Origin: a virus
Reading direction: 5' to 3' (one strand)
DNA: 64,000 bases
IMG/VR virus record: IMGVR_UViG_3300025030_001449
Span: 1 to 64,000 of that record
Numbering within the stretch: the stretch's first letter is position 1; every line of letters begins with the position of its first letter. Positions 1 to 7,974 of this stretch are shown here, one piece after another. The notes beneath the pieces are model-generated. The model searched no databases. It was not told where the DNA came from and saw only the letters and a list, made by a program, of their open reading frames with translations. The translations under genes were made by a program, and so were the position numbers.

Positions 1-269
1 TAGATTCAGAAGAAATGATTTCTATAAATGATTTTACAAAAATGATAATTGATATTTCTGGTAAAAATATTAAAATAAAAAACATTCCAGGGCCAGAGGG
101 GGTGAGGGGAAGAAATTCAGATAATAAATTGTATAAAGAAAAAATGAATTGGGTTGTTTCCCAGCCACTAAGAATTGGAATGAAAAAGTTATATGAATGG
201 ATTGAAAAACAAGTACTAGCAAAAGGATTGACAGAAATTATGGAAAAACATGATTTTAAAATTATTTAA
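1..269 (+). CDS. NAD-dependent epimerase, GDP-mannose 3,5-epimerase-like (C-terminal part)
   Basis: The reading frame is open from base 3, so the gene begins before the window. The visible residues DSEEMISINDF, then NIPGPEGVRGRNSDN, then a final WIEKQV helix match the C-terminal third of GDP-mannose 3,5-epimerase-type extended short-chain dehydrogenases, where the GVRGRNSDN stretch lies near the sugar-nucleotide site. Enzymes of this group interconvert GDP-hexoses. The next gene starts at the base after this stop codon, so both are probably cotranscribed in a sugar-modification operon. The Rossmann half is outside the window, so the exact substrate cannot be judged. Confidence 0.75.
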   Translation, partial: DSEEMISINDFTKMIIDISGKNIKIKNIPGPEGVRGRNSDNKLYKEKMNWVVSQPLRIGMKKLYEWIEKQVLAKGLTEIMEKHDFKII

Positions 270-1307
270 ATGGCACTAGCAGAATATTATTTTGAAAGAA
301 TAAATAAGCAATTAAAAACAGATAATTTTGTTTTTCCTCCAAGTGTAGAAATAGATTTAACAAATAAATGTTATCAAAATTGTTATTATTGCAATGTTCA
401 TGATTTTAGAAAAAATTTTCCTGATGTTGGTACAAAAAAAGATTATTTAAATTTAATTGATGAAATATCAAAAGAAGATTGTTATGATATAACTTATGCC
501 GGTGGTGGAGAACCATTGGCAAATAAAGATGCAAATGAGATATTTAATTATTCTTTAGATAAGGGATTTAAAATTGGTATTATTACTAATGGAATGGGAA
601 TTGATAAATTAACTTTTACAAAGGAAAAAAGACCTGATTGGATTGGTATTGATATTGACACTGTTGATGAAGAACTTTATTTTAAAATAAGAAAAGGAAA
701 TTTAAAAAAAGTTTTAAATGGAATTGATAAAGTAATGTCAGATTTTAAATCGTATGGAACAGAAATGACTTTTAAATGTCTTGTAACTGATTATAATAAT
801 GAAAATAAATATTTTAAAGAATCGATAGAGTTAGCTAGTAAAATGGGATTTGATATGTTTTTTGTTAGAGTTACACATTTTAAAAATGGACATATTATCC
901 AACCAGAAACAACTTGGGATGATTTGGAAAAATATTTGAAAGAACAATGTGAAAAAAATAATATAAGATTGGGATGTTCCTTTGAAAAAGAAAAAAATTT
1001 TCTTGTTAATAAAAATAAATTTATTGAAAAATGTTTTGGACCCATGTTATCACTTATATTTGCTGCTGATGGAAAAATTTATTGGTGTACGGAATATAGG
1101 GGAGTAAAAGAATATGAAATGGGTGATTGGCTAAAAAATGGTTTAAAAGAATTATATTCAAATAATTATGTTAAAATAATGAAAGAATTTGATAAGTGTC
1201 ATAAATGTTCTCATCAATGTAGATTTTATAAAAATTTTAAATTTATTGATAAAATAACTGATGGTTTGGAATATGAAGATGCTGGGCATATAACTGGATT
1301 TTTTTAA
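270..1307 (+). CDS. Radical SAM protein with SPASM-like C-terminal cluster
   Basis: 345 residues. The radical SAM CxxxCxxC motif is at C34, C38 and C41, and the SAM-binding GGGEP is at 78-82. A C-terminal cysteine set (CFGP, WCTEY, then CHKCSHQC) resembles a SPASM domain binding auxiliary Fe-S clusters. Such enzymes make 5'-deoxyadenosyl radicals to modify peptides, sugars or other small molecules. It lies between an epimerase and an aminotransferase, which suggests a sugar substrate, but that is inference from position. The ATG directly abuts the upstream stop. Confidence 0.85.
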   Translation: MALAEYYFERINKQLKTDNFVFPPSVEIDLTNKCYQNCYYCNVHDFRKNFPDVGTKKDYLNLIDEISKEDCYDITYAGGGEPLANKDANEIFNYSLDKGFKIGIITNGMGIDKLTFTKEKRPDWIGIDIDTVDEELYFKIRKGNLKKVLNGIDKVMSDFKSYGTEMTFKCLVTDYNNENKYFKESIELASKMGFDMFFVRVTHFKNGHIIQPETTWDDLEKYLKEQCEKNNIRLGCSFEKEKNFLVNKNKFIEKCFGPMLSLIFAADGKIYWCTEYRGVKEYEMGDWLKNGLKELYSNNYVKIMKEFDKCHKCSHQCRFYKNFKFIDKITDGLEYEDAGHITGFF

Positions 1308-1325
1308 TTTAAAAAATAATAAATT

Positions 1326-2024
1326 ATGAAAAAAATATTAACATCTGGTACAGGAATGGATAAATGGAATCAGGAAAAAGAGAAATTTAATTATGTTTTA
1401 GAAAAATATAATTTAAAAGATGCTTGGGATATTGTTGATCTTTTTGAGAAAAAAATAGCAGAATATTCTGGAAGTAAGTATGCGGTTTCAGTAGATAATT
1501 GTACTAATGCATTATTTCTATGTTTAAAATATTTAAAATATACTGGCGAAGTTATAATTCCTTCAAGAACATATATTTCAGTTCCATGTACAATAATACA
1601 TGTAGGATGTAAAGTTAAATTTGAAGATAGAGAATGGTCTGGAGTATATCAATTAAAACCATTGCCAATTTATGATGGGGCAGTAAGATTTAAAAAAGGA
1701 ATGTATAAAAAAGATACGTTTCATTGTTTATCTTTTCATATAAGAAAACATTTGCCAATTGGTAAGGGTGGAATGATATTAACAGATGATAAAGAAGCAT
1801 ATAAATGGTTTAAAATTGCAAGATATGAAGGAAGGCATCAAGAAATACCTTATAAAGATGATAAAATTGATATGATTGGATGGAATATGTATATGACACC
1901 AGAACAAGCAGCAAAAGGAATTGAGTTATTTGAAAGAATTGAAGATTATAATGATGATCAAGATTCTTCAGAAACCTGTAGGGATTTGTCAAAATTTAAA
2001 ATATATGAAAGATCCAATAGATAA
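1326..2024 (+). CDS. DegT/DnrJ/EryC1-type sugar aminotransferase, short form
   Basis: 232 residues, against about 370-400 for cellular PLP-dependent sugar aminotransferases. The N-terminal part has the PLP-site features SVDNCTNALF and IPSRTY, and the Schiff-base lysine is probably K141 in SFHIRK, followed by a GKGG turn. The C-terminal small domain is missing: the protein ends in a DLSKFKIYE tail soon after the MTPEQAAKG helix. The end reads as a natural terminus, so this may be a compact viral form, not a broken gene. It would aminate a keto sugar in the same cluster. Confidence 0.75.
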   Translation: MKKILTSGTGMDKWNQEKEKFNYVLEKYNLKDAWDIVDLFEKKIAEYSGSKYAVSVDNCTNALFLCLKYLKYTGEVIIPSRTYISVPCTIIHVGCKVKFEDREWSGVYQLKPLPIYDGAVRFKKGMYKKDTFHCLSFHIRKHLPIGKGGMILTDDKEAYKWFKIARYEGRHQEIPYKDDKIDMIGWNMYMTPEQAAKGIELFERIEDYNDDQDSSETCRDLSKFKIYERSNR

Positions 2025-2157
2025 GTGGTGGTTTAAAATTTTAGACTTAAATAAAAATAAAAAAATTGATTGGTGGGAATATTTAAGTTTTTTATCTCAT
2101 GTTATTGTTTTAACTTCATTTTTTATTGGGTTTATAATTTTATTATCTAAGTGTTAA
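2005..2157 (+). CDS. Small membrane protein with EF-hand-like loop
   Basis: 50 residues from the ATG at 2005, which overlaps the aminotransferase 3' end by 20 bases in another frame. Residues DLNKNKKIDWWE fit the EF-hand loop pattern: acidic or Asn ligands at loop positions 1, 3, 5 and 9, Ile at 8 and Glu at 12. The usual Gly at position 6 is Lys. One transmembrane helix follows (LSFLSHVIVLTSFFIGFIIL). Calcium binding is a pattern-based guess. An in-frame upstream start at 1921 would lie entirely inside the aminotransferase gene and is less likely. Confidence 0.5.
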   Translation: MKDPIDKWWFKILDLNKNKKIDWWEYLSFLSHVIVLTSFFIGFIILLSKC

Positions 2158-2175
2158 AAATTAAAAATTAAAAAT

Positions 2176-3216
2176 ATGGATAAAAATAATAGTATGAAAA
2201 AAATTGTAATTTTGGGGGGGTGCGGGTATATTGGAACTCAATTATGTAAATTATATTTGCATGATCAATTTGCTATAAGAAAATATAATATAACTGTAAT
2301 TGATAATAGGTTTTTACCTGAAAGGGTTAAACAACTTAAAAGGTGGGAAATTAATTATATTCAAGGAGATATACTGGATGAACAGTTGATGAAAGAACAA
2401 CTAAAAGACACAGATTATGTTTATCATTTGGCAGGGATAACGGATGTTGCCTATACCAAAACGGAAATTAATGACGAGAAGGATAAAAAAATAACAGAAG
2501 TTGGGACCAAAGGTTCAGAAATAATAATAAATAATATTCCAGATAAATGTAAAATATTATTTCCTTCTTCACATGTTTTATTTGAAGGATTAAAAGAAAC
2601 AACATTTGATATAACGGAAGATAATATAAAACCTTGTCCAGAATTAAGTTATTCAAAATCAAAATATAATACTGAAGAATATTTGAAAAAATCAAATAAA
2701 AATTATATTATATGTAGATTGGGCAGTAATTATGGTTATGGTTTGGATAGTATGAGAATAAATATATTACCGAATTTATTTTCTAAAATGGCATCACAAA
2801 ATAAAACACTTAAATTATTTTCAGGTGGAAAACAGTGGAAATCACTGATTGATGTTAGAGATGTTGCAAGATCGTTTAAATTTTTAATGGAAAATAATGA
2901 TATAAATAAACAAGTATTTAATATTTCAAATGAAAATATGACTGTTAAAGATGTTGCTTATTTATGTAAAAAAATAAAACCAAGTATTAATATTATTGAA
3001 ACGAAAGACGAAATCCCAAATGAAGGATATACAATAAGTTCTTTAAAATTATTGGATTATGGATTTAAGTTTAATTATTCAATAGAAGAGTCACTAAAAG
3101 AAATGATTGAATGTTGGGATTTTGATGATATATACATTGAAAAAGATGAAGAAATGAGAATGTCTAATTATTTACCATTTGATAATAAAAGAAAATATAT
3201 AATAACTTATGAATAA
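2176..3216 (+). CDS. NAD-dependent epimerase/dehydratase (extended SDR)
   Basis: 346 residues. The Rossmann motif GGCGYIG is at 14-20, and the catalytic YxxxK is YSKSK at 159-163, preceded by a SSHVLFEG serine region. The later LFSGGKQWKSLIDVRDVA stretch is typical of nucleotide-sugar epimerases and dehydratases of the GalE/RmlB group. It would act on an NDP-sugar together with the adjoining aminotransferase and C-methyltransferase. An in-frame ATG at codon 7 is an alternative start, but the first ATG follows a typical A/T-rich leader. Confidence 0.85.
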   Translation: MDKNNSMKKIVILGGCGYIGTQLCKLYLHDQFAIRKYNITVIDNRFLPERVKQLKRWEINYIQGDILDEQLMKEQLKDTDYVYHLAGITDVAYTKTEINDEKDKKITEVGTKGSEIIINNIPDKCKILFPSSHVLFEGLKETTFDITEDNIKPCPELSYSKSKYNTEEYLKKSNKNYIICRLGSNYGYGLDSMRINILPNLFSKMASQNKTLKLFSGGKQWKSLIDVRDVARSFKFLMENNDINKQVFNISNENMTVKDVAYLCKKIKPSINIIETKDEIPNEGYTISSLKLLDYGFKFNYSIEESLKEMIECWDFDDIYIEKDEEMRMSNYLPFDNKRKYIITYE

Positions 3217-3247
3217 TTATAATAATTATAATAATTATAATAATTAA
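3212..3247. repeat. AT-rich 9-bp tandem repeat (about 4 copies)
   Basis: Four consecutive copies of AATAATTAT run across the epimerase stop codon and the spacer before the next gene. This is simple-sequence expansion. Nothing indicates an origin or regulatory role. Confidence 0.85.
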
Positions 3248-3256
3248 ATCATTATA

Positions 3257-4030
3257 ATGGAATTTAAAAATTTATATGAACAATTAGATAGAATGGTTGA
3301 ATTAATTAATTATAGTGATTCTTTTATTGAAGAAGAATATGATGTAATTTATGAAGGACTGATAAGAACTGTATCACTAAATAAAGCAAAAGTATTAATA
3401 CAAAGATTATTTTCAACGTATATGTTATATTGGAGAGATAATATTGAAACTGATGAAACAAATAATACTTTATTAGTTGATATTATAAATTTTGAAAATG
3501 ATAAAGATAAAATTGATTATTTTATTAAATATGTTAATAATTTGGGATATTTTATTTCAATTATATATGTAATGAAAAAAGGAGAAACAAAATTAAAAAA
3601 AGGTATTAAATATGATGAAAATATTTTGAGAACCAATTTAAATAATTATAAAAATATTGAAAAACTTATAGTTGTTTTAGAATCAAAATTTGATATTGAA
3701 GAAGATAATATTCCAGATAAATTATATCATGTTACAAGACAAGATGTTATACATAAAATAAAAAGAATAGGATTAGTACCAAGATCTGAATCAAAAAAAT
3801 CAACACACCCAGAAAGAATATATTTGGGAAAAAAATATTCAGATGTTTATGATATGGCTTATCATTTTAAAAAGGAAAATCCAAATTATAATTATGTAAT
3901 TTTGGAAGTAGATGCTGGTAAAATTAAACATTTAAGATTATTTTATGATCCAAATTATAGGGATTATGGATATTATGTTTTAGTCAATATTCCACCAGAT
4001 GCAATAAAAATATTAAAAGAAAATATATAA
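3257..4030 (+). CDS. Unknown protein with possible ADP-ribosyltransferase/KptA-like C-terminal domain
   Basis: 257 residues. Residues 1-150 are helical, charged and unrecognised. The last 100 residues have the order seen in the ART/KptA (RNA 2'-phosphotransferase) fold: LYHVTR near the domain start, a helix then IGLVPRS, then RIYLG, a central VILEVDAGKI strand and a closing YYVLVNIPPDAI. In that fold the H-x-T after the first strand and the G-L-x-P turn line the NAD pocket. No lineage-specific catalytic triad could be fixed by eye, so the assignment is tentative. It sits among sugar genes but need not belong to them. Confidence 0.35.
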   Translation: MEFKNLYEQLDRMVELINYSDSFIEEEYDVIYEGLIRTVSLNKAKVLIQRLFSTYMLYWRDNIETDETNNTLLVDIINFENDKDKIDYFIKYVNNLGYFISIIYVMKKGETKLKKGIKYDENILRTNLNNYKNIEKLIVVLESKFDIEEDNIPDKLYHVTRQDVIHKIKRIGLVPRSESKKSTHPERIYLGKKYSDVYDMAYHFKKENPNYNYVILEVDAGKIKHLRLFYDPNYRDYGYYVLVNIPPDAIKILKENI

Positions 4031-4041
4031 AATTAATTAAA

Positions 4042-4179
4042 ATGAAAGATTGTAATTTAGGCGATTATTTGGAATATGATGGTAAACTTATGAAATGTAT
4101 TGGAGTTAATGATGGGCATAAAGAGGTTATATTGGAATCATTAGAAGATAAATTTTGTACATGTTATTGTACAGAGTAG
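4042..4179 (+). CDS. Small cysteine-containing protein, unknown
   Basis: 45 residues from an ATG preceded by an A-rich leader 11 bases after the previous stop. It reads as a compact beta-type sequence (LGDYLEYDGKLMKCIGVNDG) ending in CTCYC, so it could bind a metal through C-terminal cysteines, though no family is recognised. It fills the only sizeable gap between its neighbours and has codon use like theirs. Confidence 0.55.
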   Translation: MKDCNLGDYLEYDGKLMKCIGVNDGHKEVILESLEDKFCTCYCTE

Positions 4180-4230
4180 AAATTTTCAAGATAATGCTAA
4201 GGAATTACAAACAATAAAAATATAAAAATT

Positions 4231-5964
4231 ATGAAAAATATAGAAAATTTGGAAAAAATAACAAAAGGGAGTAAGATTTTTGAAGATAATAGAGGTAAAA
4301 TTTCCAATTATGAGTTGAGTGAAAAGATAAATTGGGTTGGGATGATAATATCAAAAAAAGGATCAATGAGATCTAATCATTATCATAAAAATTTAACACA
4401 AAATTGTCTTTTAATTTCTGGAAAATATATCAGTTTATTAAAAGATTTAAGGGTTGAAAATTCTCCAATAATAACCCAAGTAATAAATTCTGGTGATTTA
4501 AGTACAATCCCACCGATGGTGGTTCATGTTATGATCTTTTTAGAAGATTCTGTTTTTATTAATTTAGTTAATGGAGAACGCAATCATGAAAATTATGGAA
4601 AAGGAAAAGAACACACTACGCCATATCGATTAATTACAGAAGAACAAAAAGAGGACTTATTAAAAAATTATAAACCAGATTGTAGAATATGTGGTAATGA
4701 TGAAATGAAGATAGTTTTTTCATTGGGGTTAAGTCCATTAGCTAATAATTTATTAGAGACAGGAAGTCAAAAAGATGAATTATTTCCATTAGAGATGTGT
4801 TTTTGTGAAAAATGTTATAATTCTCAACTTACTTATGTTTGCCCACCAAAGAAACTATTTGATAATTATTTGTATTTGAGTTCTACAGGATCATCATTTA
4901 GAAAGCATTTTGAAGATGCTGCGGACAAATATATTAAAGAATTTGATTTAGGTAAAGATAGTTTGGTTGTTGACATAGGTGGGAATGATTCTGTTTTTCT
5001 TCTTCCAATGTCGAAAAAAGGAGTGCAAGTAGTAAATGTTGAACCTGCAACTAATATTGCTAATATGTCTCAAGAAAGGGGAATTCATACAATTAATAAA
5101 TATTTTACTTCCGATGTTGTAAATAAAATTATTAAAGAAAAAGGAATGGCGGATTTAGTAACTGCAAATAATGTATTTGCTCATACTGATAATATCAAAC
5201 AATTAACTTTAGATGTTTTTGAATTATTAAAAGAAGATGGAACATTTATAGTTGAATGTCAATACTTATTAGACACAATAAACCATTTAACATTTGATAA
5301 TATATATCATGAACACGTTTCTTATTTTTCTGTTATGTCATTAAATAATTTTTTTAATAATTTAGGATTAGTTTTATATTGTGTTGAACATATTGATACT
5401 CATGGTGGTTCGATAAGATGTTATATTAAAAGAGATATTAAATATGTTAATAAATTTAATATAGATGGGTTTTTATCACAAGAAAAAAAATTTGGTTTAG
5501 ATAAAGTTGGAACTTATTATAAATTTGCTGAAAAAATAGAACAAAAGAAAGAAAAAATTTTAAAAAATATTAAAAATTTAAAGAGAGAGGGAAAAAGATT
5601 GGTTGGGTTTGGAAGTCCAGCTAAAAGTACAACAGTATTGAATTATTATGGAATTGGTATTGGTTATATAGATACGATTTTAGAGGATAATGAACTAAAA
5701 CATAATAAATTTTTACCTGCTATGAGAATTCCAATTAAATCAAAAAAAGAATTAAATTATGTTCCAGATTATGTTTTAGTATTGGCATGGAATTTTTTTG
5801 ATGAAATTAAGAAAAACAATCAGGATTTAGTAGAAAAAGGAGTACAATTTATAACATTAAATGATTTAGATACTGATAAGTTTTTATTGCCAATCCCCCC
5901 AAAAGAAATAGATGATAGAATAAATGAAGAAGAGGATAATTTTGGTGACCATTCAATATTTTAA
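4231..5964 (+). CDS. Cupin fused to sugar C-methyltransferase
   Basis: 577 residues in two parts. Residues 1-145 form a cupin with NHYHKN near 49-54 and PPMVVHVM near 94-101, as in sugar-nucleotide 3,4-ketoisomerase or dTDP-sugar 3,5-epimerase relatives. Residues 150-560 are a TylCIII/NovU-type C-methyltransferase: a zinc site at C151, C154, C192 and C195; a SAM-binding VVDIGGNDS near 246-254; the YHEHVSYFS motif; and a C-terminal GFGSPAKST domain. Together these could isomerise and C-methylate a deoxysugar. It is the last gene of the sugar cluster. Fusion makes one polypeptide of two steps normally encoded separately. Confidence 0.8.
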   Translation: MKNIENLEKITKGSKIFEDNRGKISNYELSEKINWVGMIISKKGSMRSNHYHKNLTQNCLLISGKYISLLKDLRVENSPIITQVINSGDLSTIPPMVVHVMIFLEDSVFINLVNGERNHENYGKGKEHTTPYRLITEEQKEDLLKNYKPDCRICGNDEMKIVFSLGLSPLANNLLETGSQKDELFPLEMCFCEKCYNSQLTYVCPPKKLFDNYLYLSSTGSSFRKHFEDAADKYIKEFDLGKDSLVVDIGGNDSVFLLPMSKKGVQVVNVEPATNIANMSQERGIHTINKYFTSDVVNKIIKEKGMADLVTANNVFAHTDNIKQLTLDVFELLKEDGTFIVECQYLLDTINHLTFDNIYHEHVSYFSVMSLNNFFNNLGLVLYCVEHIDTHGGSIRCYIKRDIKYVNKFNIDGFLSQEKKFGLDKVGTYYKFAEKIEQKKEKILKNIKNLKREGKRLVGFGSPAKSTTVLNYYGIGIGYIDTILEDNELKHNKFLPAMRIPIKSKKELNYVPDYVLVLAWNFFDEIKKNNQDLVEKGVQFITLNDLDTDKFLLPIPPKEIDDRINEEEDNFGDHSIF

Positions 5965-5985
5965 AAAAAATTAATATAAATTAAA

Positions 5986-6013
5986 CTTTTTCTTTGATTG
6001 ATATATTTATATG
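5986..6013 (+). promoter_or_regulatory. Late-type promoter
   Basis: CTTTTT begins at 5986 and ATTTATAT at 6005, 19 bases apart, with the next ATG about 40 bases on. The same pair and spacing occur at 7449, 17003 and 20442. Confidence 0.6.
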
Positions 6014-6051
6014 AAAAAGATAAAATTTTCAGTAAATAAAAATATTAAAAT

Positions 6052-6939
6052 ATGGCAAATTTAAAAGTTGGAATTTGTGAAGTCATAGAACGACTTAAAC
6101 TTCTAAGGGGTGATATTAATGGAATGTCCAATAATTCCAGTATTGGGACAGCAAAAACAAATGTTGATAGTTTAATAACACACATAAATACAAATGGTTG
6201 GATGATTAATCCAACCACATCTGCGATAACAGTAACTGAGCAAGTATATTTTCATAGTGGGGGAACCACTGTTGGTGATTTTAGTGTAACTGGGCCAAAA
6301 TCATATTTTTCAGGTTCAACATGGGTATTTTCAGGTTCAGCAACTGGATATCCTAATATAAATTATATTTCAAAAGAAATAAGTCGTCTTGCAGCAGCAA
6401 CAACAGGTTCAACTCAAGGTGGATTTACTGGGACAGTACAAACATTTAGCTCATCTACAGAAAATTGGTTTACAGGATTTACTAATACTGGGGTAACTTC
6501 ATTTTCATATACAGGAATTGGATTCACGGTATTTGTTACTGGTTCTACCTCAACAAATAATAAAGAAGGTTCTGATAACCATGCAGTTATGAGTGGAACT
6601 TGTAGTGGGGTAACAACTCAATGGATAGCATCTTCTGTGGGATTTGAGCAACAATTATTTGAAGGTAGAGATAGGTTAAGCGCATTAAGCAGACAACTTA
6701 CATCAATTCAATCTCAAAAAGGAATTAAATATAGTTTACCACAAATTAAAAAGGATATGGTGGCAGAACTTGATAGAATATCATTTATTATGAGAGAAGG
6801 TTCTAATTGGGGGACATTTCCATTTGATTGTCCTGGAGAAGAAGGAAAATCTCATAGTGAAAAGAGAATTGAAAAAGATTTTAGAAAAGTTGGTGGTGTT
6901 CATTTATCTGCTGGAGATGGCCCACAGACTAGAGGTTAA
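6052..6939 (+). CDS. Probable virion structural protein
   Basis: 295 residues. The central part (about 40-190) is rich in Gly, Ser and Thr with short beta-type segments (FSGSTWVFSGSATG, TGFTNTGVTSFSYTG), typical of virion surface or tail proteins. The flanks are helical: EVIERLKLLRGDI at the N terminus and RDRLSALSRQLTSIQ later. It has its own late-type promoter, which supports a structural role. No specific family is recognised. Confidence 0.5.
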   Translation: MANLKVGICEVIERLKLLRGDINGMSNNSSIGTAKTNVDSLITHINTNGWMINPTTSAITVTEQVYFHSGGTTVGDFSVTGPKSYFSGSTWVFSGSATGYPNINYISKEISRLAAATTGSTQGGFTGTVQTFSSSTENWFTGFTNTGVTSFSYTGIGFTVFVTGSTSTNNKEGSDNHAVMSGTCSGVTTQWIASSVGFEQQLFEGRDRLSALSRQLTSIQSQKGIKYSLPQIKKDMVAELDRISFIMREGSNWGTFPFDCPGEEGKSHSEKRIEKDFRKVGGVHLSAGDGPQTRG

Positions 6940-6957
6940 AAATAATTCACTTTTTAT

Positions 6958-6988
6958 TTGGAAATGTCAATTATTTTACTTACCTTTG
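6958..6988 (+). promoter_or_regulatory. Host-type (Bacteroidota) promoter
   Basis: TTG at 6958 and TACCTTTG at 6981 (23 bases start to start) fit the Bacteroidota -33/-7 consensus. It precedes the gene at 7031. Confidence 0.75.
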
Positions 6989-7030
6989 TGTTCTAATTAA
7001 CTTAATATATTAACTTAAAACATAAAAATT

Positions 7031-7447
7031 ATGAAAATAAGATTAAATGAGAGTCAATTAAAAAATGTAATTGAAAATGCGATTAATGGCGATGATTATG
7101 AAGAAACAAAATTATCTCCAGAACAAGAGGAAGAATTATCCTCAATAGAAGTTACTGTTCATTCTATAAAACCCAAATATTGCCATGTTATTACGGATGC
7201 TGAATACGATTATAATGTTTTATCATTGGGTGGCATAAAAAATGTTCCTATTGGAAAAAGGGTTAAAATTATTAATAGTTTGGGGAAAACATATGGGGGT
7301 AGAATACATCCTAAATATGCTAGGATAGGGGGTAGTGGTGTGGTCGAGTATTTTGCCGATAATCAAATAGTTGTGGGTGATATGGTTTGTATTGGATTTG
7401 ATCCAGAAGATCCAGAAAATATTGATGTATTTATTGAAATAAATTAA
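7031..7447 (+). CDS. Unknown protein with N-terminal ESQ-type tag
   Basis: 138 residues. It opens with MKIRLNESQLKNVIEN, a member of the N-terminal peptide family found on five other proteins here. After an acidic linker (about 25-45) a beta-rich domain follows (VTVHSIKPKYCHVITDAEYDYNV, then VPIGKRVKIINS), perhaps a small beta-barrel. It is preceded by a host-type promoter, unlike most tagged genes, which are in late units. The function is unknown; the tag suggests packaging with the virion head. Confidence 0.55.
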   Translation: MKIRLNESQLKNVIENAINGDDYEETKLSPEQEEELSSIEVTVHSIKPKYCHVITDAEYDYNVLSLGGIKNVPIGKRVKIINSLGKTYGGRIHPKYARIGGSGVVEYFADNQIVVGDMVCIGFDPEDPENIDVFIEIN

Positions 7448-7448
7448 A

Positions 7449-7475
7449 CTTTTTATTTGATTGATACATTTATAT
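7449..7475 (+). promoter_or_regulatory. Late-type promoter of an orphan transcript
   Basis: CTTTTT at 7449 and ATTTATAT at 7468, nearly identical over 27 bases to the promoter at 5986. It points into a short region ending at a terminator, not into a clear gene. Confidence 0.6.
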
Positions 7476-7481
7476 TTTAAA

Positions 7482-7583
7482 ATTAATATATAGATGGTTG
7501 CAGGTCTATCTGCAAAACATTACATAAAAGTAAACATGACATATAAAGAGACATCCAGATTAGTTGATGTCTCTTATTTTTTT
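7482..7583 (+). ncRNA. Candidate small RNA with two hairpins
   Basis: A transcript of about 100 nt is predicted between the late-type promoter and the terminator. It contains a 6-bp hairpin (TTGCAG at 7498, CTGCAA at 7510, 6-nt loop) and ends in the 10-bp terminator stem. A 36-codon frame from ATG at 7494 would read through the terminator and has no protein-like features, so RNA is preferred. The function is unknown. Confidence 0.4.
7546..7583 (+). terminator. Rho-independent terminator
   Basis: Perfect 10-bp stem AAGAGACATC / GATGTCTCTT with a 10-nt loop, followed by ATTTTTTT. Confidence 0.85.
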
Positions 7584-7609
7584 AATAAAAAATATTTTTT
7601 TTAAAACCA

Positions 7610-7640
7610 TTTACTTTTTCAAATATTATATTTATCTTTG
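7610..7640 (+). promoter_or_regulatory. Host-type promoter
   Basis: TATCTTTG at 7633 with TTTAC 23 bases upstream. The 30-base block closely matches the promoters at 60363 (+) and 62304 (-). It drives the gene at 7677. Confidence 0.75.
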
Positions 7641-7676
7641 TATATTACTAATTTTAAAAAAATTAAACTAAAAAAA

Positions 7677-7973
7677 ATGGCAAAGAAAAAAACAAACAAA
7701 CAAGAAAACCACAATAATGAAGAACATGATAAAAACACATGTCCAGAATGTGGTAAAGAGTCAAAACCGATTGTTGATATGTATGATGGAGAACATTTTA
7801 ATGTTTGGGGAAATAATGACTTTATTAGTATTAACTTTTATTATAATGATGTTACATTAACTTTTCCAGCAGAATTATTCAGTGAACTAAAATCTGAATT
7901 TCAAGTTTTGGGAATGTTACCAATTCCTTATTCTGAAGAAAATGGCTCTATTCCACCCGAAGATTTAAATTAA
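7677..7973 (+). CDS. Small protein with CPEC knuckle
   Basis: 98 residues from ATG at 7677. An upstream TTG at 7638 lies inside the -7 promoter box and cannot be the start. After a Lys/Asn-rich lead, CPECGKES gives one CxxC pair, followed by a beta-type domain (FNVWGNNDFISINFYYNDV) and a helix. With only one cysteine pair it is at most half a zinc ribbon. The stop is two bases before the methylase ATG, so the two are probably cotranslated from the host-type promoter. Confidence 0.6.
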   Translation: MAKKKTNKQENHNNEEHDKNTCPECGKESKPIVDMYDGEHFNVWGNNDFISINFYYNDVTLTFPAELFSELKSEFQVLGMLPIPYSEENGSIPPEDLN

Positions 7974-7974
7974 T

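Noticed and set aside
3212-3247. AT-rich iterons as a possible replication origin
   Set aside because: Only four imperfect 9-bp units across a stop codon; no adjacent initiator gene or other origin structure.
7494-7604. A 36-codon frame in the orphan transcript
   Set aside because: It reads through the terminator stem and its T-run and encodes no recognisable protein features.
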